Positions 1 through 11,200 of a stretch of 64,000 bases of DNA are shown here, piece after piece. The notes under the pieces were generated by a model that saw only the letters and a list, made by a program, of their open reading frames with translations, searched no databases and was not told the origin of the DNA. The number at the start of each line of letters is the position of its first letter. Position 1 is the first letter of the stretch. The DNA is from Acanthosoma haemorrhoidale (lineage: Eukaryota; Arthropoda; Insecta; Hemiptera; Acanthosomatidae): the NCBI GenBank assembly GCA_930367205.1, contig OV884011.1, forward strand, positions 47,443,754 through 47,507,753, read 5' to 3'. The position numbers and the translations under genes are program-made.

Positions 1-1221
1 GTAATAGCTCCCCTACATTGGTGAATCTGAGTTTTCAGTCATTGGTCGTGGGTATCCGCGCATTTTTTCGCGAAAGTTCTTGTATAATATTATAATGAAG
101 TCGTGAACATCAAGACTTTTTTGGTCAGTGTGAAGGGATTTCGTACGTAAAATGATGTGGTGAAGTCTAAGAGATGGTCCCGATGTACAAAGTATTAAAT
201 GAATGGGCAAACTTTAGAAATCTCAAAATTTCACTAATCCTTCCAAAATTATGGCTTTTTCATCTACAATTTTCAAGCTTTCACAGTCTAAAACACATTC
301 TGTCTCTGTTAAACCATTGAGACCTCAGAAGGCTGGTCAACGTCCAGAGTAAATAAACATTAGGAAAAATAAGGAGTAATCTTGTCCCATCATTCAACAA
401 AATTAGAGAAAGTTTCAAGAATCAGTAAATAAGGTTCTAGGCAGACTCATCGTCTAGTTATATTAGTTTTGAGGGAAGCAACGGAGGAAGATGGATGATC
501 GATCGGTCAGCTTAGAAAGGATAAAAAACTAGTAGCTACTTGATCAAATCAGATCGGCCTAAAAAAACTAAAATTAAGGTTAGATGCAACAGTCTAGCCC
601 CTCAGCGCTGCCTACCAACTGTGACGATAGCCTTGGATGACCCTACCTCTTCACGAGGTGTTGCATCTTGGATCGTTTTAGCAGAGGCTGATCACCGTAA
701 AAATATGAACTCATTTATGTCAATTCTATTTGTGATTCGATCTCGAATGATCCTGTCTGGATCCATTGCAGGGGATATATTGAGACAGTTTGCTAAGTTA
801 TGAAAGAATACAGATATATTTTAATGCAGCTGTGGCAGGAGGAGGTACGTGGCTGTTATTCTAATAGATGCAAATCTGACTAATGTATTCCCGCGATCCG
901 ACCAAGCGAGAACAAGGCTGGATTATATTTGTAGATGTCAGCTACGGGGACTCCCGCCAATTCTAGCATATCACGCCTCTGTTTGTTTTTCCATTTCCCT
1001 GATTGGCTACTTACCTAACGAATGGGAGAAGAGAGGTCAAGGGCCGATCGCCGCCGGTGTTTTTAATCTGGAAAGTGGAGGACCTGCACTGGTAATTGTC
1101 TTGGGACCACTGGCCGCGATAGGGTATTCGCCTAACACTATCTTAGTGGAAAAATCGCAACTTTCTTGATTGTTTCCGCTGAAATGTGGGGTTTGGGCTC
1201 TGGATAATATGACCGTTGAGC
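1..1221. other. Gene-free stretch with a GC-richer island
   Basis: No exon or element was recognised. The part from about 590 to 1200 is less AT-rich than its surroundings and has an open frame at 849-1169 (106 codons) that resembles no family I know. It contains an octamer-type ATGCAAAT near 869 and an inverted CCAAT box near 1001. It could be an intronic regulatory element or an unrecognised repeat. Confidence 0.3.
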
Positions 1222-1365
1222 TCAAAGTAATAAAAATAACATAGGGCAGTTCAAAGTAATAAAAATAACATAGGGCAGTTCAAAGTAATAAAAAATAACA
1301 TAGGGCAGTTCAAAGTAATAAAAATAACATAGGGTATGTCAAAGTAATAAAAGTCACGTAGGGTA
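1222..1365. repeat. 29-bp tandem repeat, about 5 copies
   Basis: Five head-to-tail copies start at 1222, 1251, 1280, 1310 and 1339. Each begins TCAAAGTAATAAAA. Spacing is 29 bp, except one unit with an extra A (30 bp). The last two copies carry substitutions at the GGGCAGT end. This is a minisatellite. Confidence 0.9.
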
Positions 1366-3841
1366 ACGAATAGACCCTCTGTCATTTGGTCAGACCCTCA
1401 TCTAGGAGGCATGTACGAGAAGAGTCATTCTCCTCCACCCACCGGTAGATGGTGAAAGTGAATTTCCATAAGATCGACCTCCTTGGTACAATTATGTTCA
1501 ACTTGTTTTTTGAATCAACGTAAGAAAGAAGAAACTCTTAAAATATACACCCGTCGATATCTAGGTATACTAACTAATAATAATTAGGTTGATTAAACCA
1601 GATATTAGCCATGAAGAACATTATCCAAGATAGATGCGATGATAATCAATGCTCCAACCGTCTTTCTCAAGGTCCACTGATGCGGCATTAAGAATATGTC
1701 AAAACGTTTGTGTATTATTGCATGTAATAAACATGCAACATATTTTTTTCATTTTACAAGCTTTGAACTTTATTGATGATATGTATTCATTGTTATATTT
1801 AGTCAGATATATTAATCTAGTTTCTAAAATGTAATTGGAATTAATTTTATAAAACTTTCTTCCATGCAAAATGACCAAAGTTTCAAATTATCTAGTCAGG
1901 TTATTTATTGGCTGTGTAACATGACAAAGAATTATTTTATGGTCTCAATGTTAAGCTTCCTGTAATATTCTTGCAATGGTTGCTGTAATATAAAGAATTT
2001 AAAAGTATATGTTTACCAACCAAGGCACTTAAAAAAAAATAACGCCTGACCCCAATCAATTCTCTCAGTAGTTATAAAACACAATGTTCCATATTGCTGG
2101 ACACTAAAAAAGCACACAATGAAAAATTAAGAATACACACTTCAAATATGATAGTATGAGCCCCATCGTCTTATTACTATTAGGAACTAACATTGCATTG
2201 CATTGTATAATTTAATTTATTTGTTGTATGAAATCATCAAGTCTATACAATGTAGCTTAGAATGTTTCTTTGTAACCTTTAAATTGTATGGTGTCCTGTA
2301 CATAATGTTGTTCTCTCAATGAAATCTATCAAGGATTCCGAAAAATATTATCTGTGCCCGGTTCGTTACATGTAACAGGGCCCAATCCTCCTCATACAGA
2401 AATAATCCCCACAAAAAAGGGTATACCCTTCCAATTTCAGTATGAAGAACTTAATTCCATTGTTTACTCTGGGACAATCAACGAGGTGAAAAAAGGGGAT
2501 GGCGTCATACAGAGAATCGAATAATTAACTTGTTTTTAGAATATAAGTCCATGGGCCCTTAATTTAAGTTTTTGGAGATTCGCACGGCCTTTGATGAAAC
2601 ACGCTTATCGTTCAACAGTAGAATCTCAAGCAGTTTCATTCAAGCTAATATTTTAGTTTGTGGACTAGTGAAGACCCATTACTAAACTAGCGACAACTAT
2701 CGACAAAAACCTAGTGATCCGTCATCCCTGAAACTCTTAAAATAAAGTTTTGACAGCTTTAAAATCGACGAGTTCCATCACAAAAGCAGAAATTAAATTT
2801 TAAAAGTTGATCATTCGATTATTATTTGGTGGGGGGGGGGGTTGGCTGACGGATGCGTCCTGGAGAATGATTGTAGATTTGTTTGTTGACTTGACCTGGG
2901 TTTAGTGGATTTAAGTTATCCGGTCGTGTGGGGGAATATTTAACTGTCAATAATAAGGACATGTAGGTTGTTCACCTCAGCATAGTGAAAATTTCGACTT
3001 AACAAAACCAAAATGTTAATTTCTAAGGAAATAATATACTTACACTAAAAACTTATTTTATGACAAAGAAAAATAAAGAATTGCAATAAAGTGTAGATCT
3101 CAATAAAGGAATAATAATAAGAAAGAGAAAATTATTTAAAAGTAAAATAGAAGGGTTTCGTATATTTATAGGAATAAAGAGTGGTGGTTATTAGGAGGGT
3201 GAAAATTCCAGAGATTGGTGGAGAACAGGCTCTTGTTCAGCGGGTAGAATAAGGATTTTGACCATAGGATATTGCATTTGTGAGGATGGTGGTGAGAATT
3301 AAGGCTCTAGAAAAGATATGAGCCAAGGAAATATTGCCCATAGAACGAGGGGATGAGTCACCCCAACTCGGGGTTAAGATGGGAGACATTGGAACACTGT
3401 GAAGTCTCGAAGACAAACAAATCTTAAGAACGTGATTCGTTCGGACATATCCCCAAGACCCACCAAGAGCTACCTCAGTCAAAGTGAGGAAAAATAAGGG
3501 AGGATTCAAGGATTTGACCTGTAGGCTGTGAGAATAGACGGTGAGGTGGCGTTTTTAGGTATCATATGGTGGGACCTTGGTTAGATCATATATAAATCGC
3601 GTATAATAGATGGGAAGGGGATAATACAAAACATGTTATATAAGAACATTAAAAACCAGATAGGAAGAACATTTACCACAGGAGGATACGAAACAGGTGT
3701 CAGTAAGATATTTACTGTCTGTTATCTTTTAGACCTTCTACCCGAGGGACATCCCGCTCTTTGGGTATCATTATGAATTCGTACTTGATTATGAAATACC
3801 ATTTATCCGTAACCTCACATACTCATAGATAATAATATTGT
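1366..3841. other. Gene-free AT-rich intron sequence
   Basis: This lies downstream of the sif exon. I looked on the minus strand for the next sif exon (end of the PH domain and the coiled coil) and did not find it. An 11-G run sits at 2831-2841. The 90-codon minus-strand frame at 3237-3509 resembles nothing I know. Confidence 0.5.
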
Positions 3842-3847
3842 ACATAC
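3842..3847 (-). other. Splice donor of the sif PH exon
   Basis: The minus strand reads CAA|GTATGT. The GT falls at 3847-3846, directly after the Gln codon, giving a phase 0 junction. GTATGT is a good match to the metazoan donor consensus. Confidence 0.85.
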
Positions 3848-4115
3848 TTGGAAGAGATATGCGTCACCGAAGGCCGTGCTGAGGCAGAAGATGTAGTCCC
3901 TCTTTGGGTGCTCCGGGATAGGCTGCATGATGGCTCCGTCGACGATGATGAGGTGCTTTGGAGCAGCTTCGACGGACCTGCCTTCTCTGGAGTCGCAGGG
4001 GTAGAAGAGGAGAGTGGTACCCTTCAAGCATACCCAGTAACCCTTCCAGCCTCTCTTCCGTGCCAGCTCGATCTGGTGCTTCTTCCGTAGCAGCCATTTC
4101 TTCACCGACAGGAAC
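3848..4115 (-). CDS. sif: Internal exon of Still life/TIAM-type Rac GEF (PH domain)
   Basis: This exon encodes 89 complete residues plus one leading base of a split codon. The protein begins [14 protein letters not shown], continues through [19 protein letters not shown], and ends [17 protein letters not shown]. The W-K-x-Y-W-V-x-L-K-G pattern followed by a short strand ending in Y is the beta2-beta3 core of a pleckstrin-homology domain. The whole string matches what I know of the N-terminal PH (PH-CC-Ex) domain of Drosophila Still life and vertebrate TIAM1/2, which activate Rac at membranes and synapses. The final PH helix, with its conserved Trp, must lie on the next exon. The intron phase is 2 at the 5' side and 0 at the 3' side. 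There is no stop, and GC content is far above the flanks. Both splice sites fit. The family call is confident; sif is the arthropod ortholog name and is inferred. Confidence 0.93.
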
Positions 4116-4135
4116 CTAAAACAGGAGATAAGCAT
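4116..4135 (-). other. Splice acceptor of the sif PH exon
   Basis: Read on the minus strand, the bases before the exon are CTTATCTCCTGTTTTAG, a pyrimidine-rich tract ending in AG at 4117-4116. The exon starts with G at 4115, which completes a codon whose first two bases are on the upstream exon. Confidence 0.85.
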
Positions 4136-5095
4136 ATCATCAAATGGTGCCACCGAATTATACCTGAAATCATTTCTAACAGATACAATAAAACATATTT
4201 AAGACTTACAATACTGAGAGCAGCATGACATGGCGGTGTATATTCTGTTGTGTATAACTCATATTTTGCTCACTTGGAAATATACGACAGCCGACAAAGT
4301 GACATACATTAGTTTTTCAACCTGACGAATTTTCCCTCCGGTTTGTGTCAGAGGCAAACGGAGAGAAGAGCCAAAGAAGAAAAAGGTCTATGGCCTTTAA
4401 GTGAGGCTAACATTGTAAAGCTATAAATATGAAGACTTAGGTTGGCTGGCCACGAAAAACAGAGGCGCATGACAATTGATATCAGGAGAGGCGAATACTC
4501 TCAGGTAGTTTGTAGCAGCAAGTCAAGTAAGTTATTTTGAAAGAAGAATACTTTAATGACTAAGTGCCCTACTTTTTCAAGAAAGGAGAAGTTACGACTT
4601 CACTTTACATGCCGCTTTATTACTTACTCTGTCATTTGACTTTGCCACTAAGATATGTTAGTGTTTCGTACTTATTACATAGACTATTCGCCTCCATAAA
4701 AAAAATCCATCTATCGTGAACTTCAAAAGGTTCTTTTTTGGCACGAACTTGCAGGTGTAGGTATTAACCGATACTAAACACATTAGTATCGGATCACTCT
4801 GCCACCAATTGCGATCGTCACTCCTTCCCACTTGGTAGGGCTTATGGGACGACCCCTACAATTCTACGCAATAACCAATCCGGCAGTAAACCATATACCA
4901 TATACCATATACCCCCCTTTTCTTCTTGTTAAGCCACCAGTTATTCTTGTTAGTTCACCACTTATCGTCTTATAATTTATCTTAACTAATTTATCTTTCT
5001 CCCCCAAATTTATCTACCCCAAGCATTATCGAGTGTTTAAATGCCTAGTTTTCAGGAGAGAACCACAGAAACAAGAACACTTTTGTAGTGGACAT
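4136..5095. other. Intron with possible retroelement scrap and an 8-bp tandem motif
   Basis: No exon was seen. At 4435-4480 a plus-strand frame reads RLRLAGHEKQRR, which is like the RLRWAGH motif near the C terminus of some non-LTR ORF2 proteins; this is too short to be sure. CATATACC is repeated three times at 4891-4913. Confidence 0.25.
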
Positions 5096-5498
5096 AAAAT
5101 CAGCGCATGACCAAAACTACAAAGCTATAAAGCTCCTGAATATTTTTTATCAATACAAATATGAGCCCCCAGGCGTATCGTGTCCTCTGCAGGAGCACAA
5201 TGTATTGAATATGAAAAAGTGCGTTTTTCATATTCAACAGTTTGACATGTTCAAGACAATTTATAATAAAAACATTAACGTTTGTAATATTTGAATTTGG
5301 ACTTTTATTATTGAATTGTTATTGAGCATCGGAATCAAACGAGGCATTCACAGCTTTTGATTGTATTTACTTAAACGTAAAAAAGAGAATATACTTCAAT
5401 AATAGATGCTAAACATAGTTGTGCTTTAATCAAAAAGATTCAATGTTTGTTAAATGCATAAATACTTCGATGAAAGATGTGTAGTATAAATCTTAAAA
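5096..5498 (+). repeat. 403-bp dispersed repeat, copy 1
   Basis: This segment is nearly identical to 7882-8284 in the same orientation, with only scattered single-base differences. It starts AAAATCAGCGCATGACC and ends GTGTAGTATAAATCTTAAAA. The ends are not inverted repeats of each other and there is no protein similarity. A perfect 14-bp inverted repeat with a 5-nt loop (GTGCG) lies inside at 5205-5237. It may be a non-autonomous element or the product of a local duplication. Confidence 0.85.
5205..5237. repeat. Perfect hairpin inside the 403-bp repeat
   Basis: The left arm is TTGAATATGAAAAA, the loop is GTGCG and the right arm is TTTTTCATATTCAA. All 14 pairs match. In the second copy of the repeat, two stem positions have changed. 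Confidence 0.9.
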
Positions 5499-6014
5499 TA
5501 GGAGTGAGAACAGAACAGTTTGAAATATGCAGCAAGTATGCTTTATGTACTTGTTTATGTGTTTTATATACTTTTGAAATAATATCACCGTTATTATATG
5601 GATCAAGCGTATCGTTTCAGGAAAAACATTTTAACTTCGTACCGGTGGGCCGAGGTGAGGCGTAGAATTTTTATCAACTGGCTTTCCTATCTTGTATGTA
5701 AAACCTACCACAGATTTCTAATAAAAAATTCTAATTTTCTTTTAACTTTTTTTTTCTTTTTGATTAAGAGGGTCCTAAACTTGAGCATTATTCATGGGAA
5801 GTTCGTTATAAATTACTTGAGGTAAAGACTTTTAATAAGTAGTATTAGGTATGTCGCACGGATATGAGTTTCTGTAAGTTTTAGAATACTGTAACATTTT
5901 TTTGGTGTTATATTTTCATATGATTTACATGGTCTTCATACAAATTTAGGCTTTTGAATGATAGATGTGACTTTTAATGATCGACCCTTGACAGAACAGA
6001 ATTGAAGAACAGAA

Positions 6015-6063
6015 GCCCACTGATTACGGGGTCGAGGTTGCCCTGACTCCGTAATCAGAGGGC
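6015..6063. repeat. 19-bp stem-loop followed by an A run
   Basis: The arms are 6015-6033 and 6045-6063, with an 11-nt loop. Seventeen of 19 positions pair by Watson-Crick; one of the other two is a G-T wobble and the other is A-A. An A run follows directly. It resembles a small RNA hairpin, but is short for a miRNA precursor. Confidence 0.7.
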
Positions 6064-7018
6064 AAAAAAAAGACGATAGTAAAATATATAATCAAATATG
6101 TAAGCAAAAACTTGAATACAGAGTCAAAATGTGCTTGAAGATTTTATTTTAAAGCGCAGATTACTTAATGTTCTGATGGCGTGCCGGTGTTAGGTTAAGT
6201 GTTATGGAAGGATGAAAAGAATGCTCTATCCACAATATTGTTGCGTTTATTGTCCTGAGAGCTTTTTACAATAAATCATTATGTTCAAAGGCTAAAATAA
6301 AGACGATAAAATCTGATAAAAAAATTGATGAATACATCATTGAGTTAAAATGGTGAATACTTAATGTGTCCATCAACGGGCTCTTTGATAGATCCTAATT
6401 TAGACTAAAACTTCGAAGCAATTATTCGTGTAGCCAATCGTTTCACGGTCTGCGATGATATATTTTTTCAGTGGGGAAAAGTCCTTGGAAGCTGGGATAT
6501 TTTATGGGAACAGGGGCTAGGGATATCTACAATTTACATTCCGCCAATCAAGACATGGCGAACACGTCTTGGTAATAAACAAATTAATAGCAAACATTTT
6601 AAGTGAGATTATGTGACTCATTTTTCCGAATAGTTTGAAGGCCATAGTGCGAACTTCACCGGATTTATTCAAGTGGAAAGGAGATCAAATGAAACTTAAA
6701 ATAAAAAAAAAGATGGCTGCGTTTTAGAACCACTTAAGTGGTTCATTTATTTAACAGTAAACTTTCCTCTCAGCCTCCTTAAGCGTTTAATGTTTTAGTT
6801 TTAAATCAATTAATGTTTTTTGTAGTTTTCACAAACAAAACCATTTACTACTTAATTCTGAATAAAACTTTTAAGTGAGTTGTCTTAAAAAAAACATGAC
6901 ATTCATTAATGATGTACGTTATTAGGAATAAGATAAATATACATAATAATAATAATTATATATGGTAAATGAGCCTGCTGTTTTAATAATTTTTAGTTAA
7001 TATAGCAACAGAGCAAGA

Positions 7019-7068
7019 AATCGAACCCGGGACCCTCATTCTCCAATGGAAACTCTATCCACATTAAA
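7019..7068 (-). repeat. tRNA-derived remnant (T arm plus A-box-like)
   Basis: The minus strand contains GGGTCCCGGGTTCGATTTC, a good T arm and B box, preceded at tRNA-like spacing by TGGATAGAGT, an A-box-like stretch. The acceptor stem does not close. It is probably a SINE fragment or tRNA pseudogene. Confidence 0.35.
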
Positions 7069-7881
7069 TCGTAATGTAATGTTAATAAAGAAACATGTAT
7101 GCTAGGACTTACTATTTATTTTATTATATTTCAATCAAAAATTAATGAAATTATGTCAAGGTGTTGTCGAATATACGTTTTCAATTTTAAATCAATTAAA
7201 TATTTTTTTACGATTGTTAAAGTGGGGCACGCTTGCATGCATACATCTAGGCAAATAAATGCCCCTGAGCCTTTAGCAGAAAAAAATCTATCAGAATCTT
7301 GATAGGTTAAAAAGAGATTTCAATTATCCGTACACGATTAGATGGGTATTGATTGTTAGGATGAAATGGGCCGAGAAGGCAAGGAAAAATTGAACCCTGT
7401 GAGAAGACAGTCAGTCGGCTGAGAAGGCAGGGTTCATTTAGCACCAGCGCATTGAGTTGGTCGCCCAGCTGGGGTCCACCGATAAAGCTGTAGCTCTCCC
7501 ATCGGAGTGCTTTAGGGATTCTGTTTGGCCGTTGGAGGGAAGCTTCAGAGGGATTCGGTCGTTTTTAGAATGGCTATGTTCGTAATTGGGAGAAGAATAG
7601 TAACCTTTATGGTTGAGGGAGATCATCAAAGACCTATATGGAGGAAAAAAAAGAGTATATTCCGAACCGTTTATTGTTCTCGATATGTGAAGTCTAGAGT
7701 CTCTAAAGTGATCTGCCTAAGATACAGATTGAAAACGGTACAAATATGTGTAACTTCCTTATTGAAGAAGAAATTCAAAATGAGCTGAAAAATTCAGGAC
7801 AATTGGGATGCATCGCACAAATAAACTTATGATAGTAGAAATGTAATGACCATACAGATAAGGAACATAAAATCAGGGCTT

Positions 7882-8284
7882 AAAATCAGCGCATGACCAA
7901 AACTACAAAGCTATAAAGCTCCTGAATATTTTTTAACAATACAAATATGAGCCCCCAGGCGTATCGTGTCCTCTGCAGGAGTACAATGTATTGAATACGA
8001 AAAAGTGCGTTTTTCATGTTCAACAGTTTGACATATTCAAGACAATTTATAATAAAAACATTAAAGTTTGTAATATTTGAATTTGGACTTTTATTATTGT
8101 ATTGTTATTGAGCATCGAAATCAAAAGAAGCATTCACAGCTTTTGATTGTATTTACTTAAACGTAAAAAAGAGAATATACTTCAATAATAGATGCTAAAC
8201 ATAGTTGTGCTTTAATCAAAAAGATTCAATGTTTGTTAAATGCATAAATGCTTCGATGAAAATTGTGTAGTATAAATCTTAAAA
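7882..8284 (+). repeat. 403-bp dispersed repeat, copy 2
   Basis: This is the second, almost identical copy of 5096-5498, 2.8 kb away in direct orientation. Just before it stands a partial echo of its own start (ACATAAAATCAG at about 7865). Its internal hairpin has two mismatches, so copy 1 looks closer to the ancestral form. Confidence 0.85.
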
Positions 8285-11200
8285 AATGTTCCATAATATT
8301 TATTTTTTGGATAACTTTTTTGCGTTATTGTATATTTTAAACTTTTGGAAAAAAGTCATAACTTTAAATCTTAACTATGACTTGAGAAATCATAAAGGTA
8401 TACGAGGGTCCGACTTTTTTTCCATGATTTTGTTATGTTTCCTGTAATTTTATTTTAACCAGCAGCTAATCAGCGTAAGGTGCTGTGAAATATGCCTTTA
8501 AAATTTCAGATTTATTGATTGAATAATTTTTACGACTGTTATGGCTGTACGTATATAACTAATGAAAACCTGGCTGGGTCTTGCATGGAAACGTAGTCAC
8601 GATGATGAATTTATTAATATTGGATCGTGTAATACAAATAACATTGGATTGGGAGGCAGCCACATCAAATCATAACCATCAACTGAGACGCAGCTTCTCC
8701 TAAATTGACGCGAGTCATTACCCTTTAAAAAAATGAGTCAACGACATTTCACCACTGAAATCAACAAAGATATCAATCATTAAGTTATTTCTTAAAAAAA
8801 ACCGGCTGAATTAGTTAGATTAGACTTTAATGTCCTTTAAAAATGAAGAGGAATTTAATCTGTAAGAGGAATCAGTTAAGAATGAAACTAAAGTACAATA
8901 ATGAGATGTAAGGACCGAAAACCATGATACAAACGTCCTGGGTTTGAATTCCGGGACAGACAATGGATTTTTCAAATACTTGCAACTAAGAAATTAGATG
9001 CTTATCTGCTCTCGATATTGATAACTCTTTTGGGCGAACATGGATCGTAGTACAAGATAAATATGAATGGTAATATTTTCAGTATTTATTTCTTTAAACA
9101 GAAGTACAAAACTGTAGTTATTAGTGAAAAAAAAAATGGGTGGTCCAATTGTATCGAGTTCGCCCTTTGTGTTGACGCTTGTGCAATGGGTGGTGAATAG
9201 TCGCCTGCCGTTAATATGATTAAGCCCATGGTGAAGTTTAATTCAATGGTAGAGGTGGCGGATCTGATAAGCAGTGAAATGCATTGTTTCTCAGTTCAAG
9301 AGGAGGCCCCTCTCAGTTGTCCTCGACCGTATCATTTCTCCTTAGAATGGGCAAACATAATTGTTTTCTTTGGTACCTAACCAATATATAATAGCTACTA
9401 TGTCTGCATTTAAAGGGAGATAAATTGTAGCCAATTAGAGCGAAAATTGGGATAGGTATTTTCTAGAAAGTCCTTATATTTTCAAATAGACTGTAATGCA
9501 AGAAAAACAAAACATAAATGCACCAAATATTAAAATTGAATTCAAAACATACTGATGGGTATAACAAAAGTATTTGATTGTATTTTGTTTACTCTTTTCA
9601 AATCTATGATTTCAATTTTAAAGTTGAAACAAGACTGTCTCATCAAAGTTTATGTATATTGCACTTTAAAAATTAACGCCCTTTTCCAAATGTTTGTTTT
9701 AATACTCTTAAAATTCGATTTTGAACAGTAGTCTTACCAAGTTTTTAACTGTATAAAATATTTTAACTAAAAAATGTTTACTGTACTGATTGAAAATGTA
9801 GTATTTCGATTGTGGAATATATTGTTTTTTTTAATAGAAAATTATATGTATATAACAAAATAACGGATGTAGAAAGAAATGATATCGAGAAATGCGAACT
9901 ATTCAAAACTCTTTTAATTAATTTATAACTAGGTTATTGCAAAAAAATGCTCTACATTTAAAAAAAATAATACATAAGATAGTTTATTAAACCATCTCGA
10001 GCACTAGCAATAATCTTTTCAACAAATAGACGAAATTGAATATAGTTTTATCATTAATATAGAAAGTAAGTATAAATTCACTCAGCATTTTAAGAATGTC
10101 AAAAAAATATTACATTTTTCAAAATAACTCACTTTTATTTCTAAAACAGTTTTCGTTTTGTTTCCGCTATCACCAACGTAACAAACATTTCTCATTTTTA
10201 GTAACTGTGGTTCACCACATATTTTTAAAGTTTTTGACTCAAAAACAAGAAAACAATTTTCTGAGTAGACTTATTTTGATGCCAATAGTTTCGTTAGGGC
10301 AAGGATATAGAGGAAAATTAAAAAGGGTCAGAGAAGTTCAAATTTTAATATACTTTTCACAGACAGGATTGTTGAAAAAAAAAAATAAATAGGATGGCTA
10401 TCTGAAAAAAATCAAAAACGTTTTCATTCAACAAGTCAAGGCTAGACAAGTACATACAAAAAGAATCACAGTCGTATGATGTTTATTATTCTGTATCAAC
10501 ATACTGTTCTTGTAGGTCTAGTGAATTTCTTAGAAAAAACCTTTCCATGTTATGAAACAGTTATTCTACCATTTCCCGAATATTCTGCTGATGCCATGAT
10601 TTTTTGACGATGTTAAAAATATTTTAAGGTGTTAGAGATGGGGCAATTAAAATTCAGTATCTTATGAAATTATAGTGAGACAACACTGAAAATCCTATTA
10701 ATGCCACTTATTGCAATTTGATTGTGCGCTATCAGATTTCTTTCTTAAAAGAAGAAAGACTTTTTAATAATATAATGAGTGATATCTGGACTTTTCGTCA
10801 GCAGTGTGTGGAATGACGTCATTGTTTTAGGTATCCGGAGAGTTGGTATTGATCGGGAGACTAAATGTTGACTAGTTAGTAGTGTGCCACAGTATTTGGA
10901 TTGTGTAATGTTCTTGATTTGTAAAGAGTCGTTTGTCCTGATCCTTGTTTACTTGCTGTATTTTGATTTATCAAAGTTCCCTGCATACTGAATACCCAGT
11001 AACTTTGTTAACGTACAAGCAGTTTTTCTAAACTTATTCTGTATATTTCTGTCACTGTTTGTAAGGCCTATAATTACTGGCTTTCTGGTATGTTAATATA
11101 AATAATTTGTTATACGAGTTGAACCAAGAAGGTCACGATTAATCACCGAGGGTATTGCTCTTAGAAGGAGACTTATCGTTCAGGCTATAATCTGGAAAGT

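Larger units (their letters stand above)
5499..7881. other. Gene-free AT-rich sequence with one strong hairpin
   Basis: No gene was recognised. The stretch holds the 19-bp hairpin at 6015-6063 and a tRNA-like remnant at 7019-7068, listed separately. Between about 7370 and 7640 the sequence is less AT-rich and has short open frames on both strands with no recognised match. Confidence 0.4.

Noticed and set aside
1222..1365. Tandem array as a CRISPR
   Set aside because: The units are directly adjacent without spacers, in an animal intron.
3848..4097. Plus-strand frame and second minus-strand frame over the sif exon
   Set aside because: Both are shadows of the PH exon; only the frame giving the PH motif fits the splice sites.
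6015..6070. Hairpin plus A run as an intrinsic terminator
   Set aside because: The DNA is animal nuclear, with no transcription unit that would end here, and intrinsic terminators of this type are bacterial.
10096..10392. 98-codon plus-strand frame
   Set aside because: Phe/Lys/Asn-rich translation of AT-rich DNA with no motif and no splice context.
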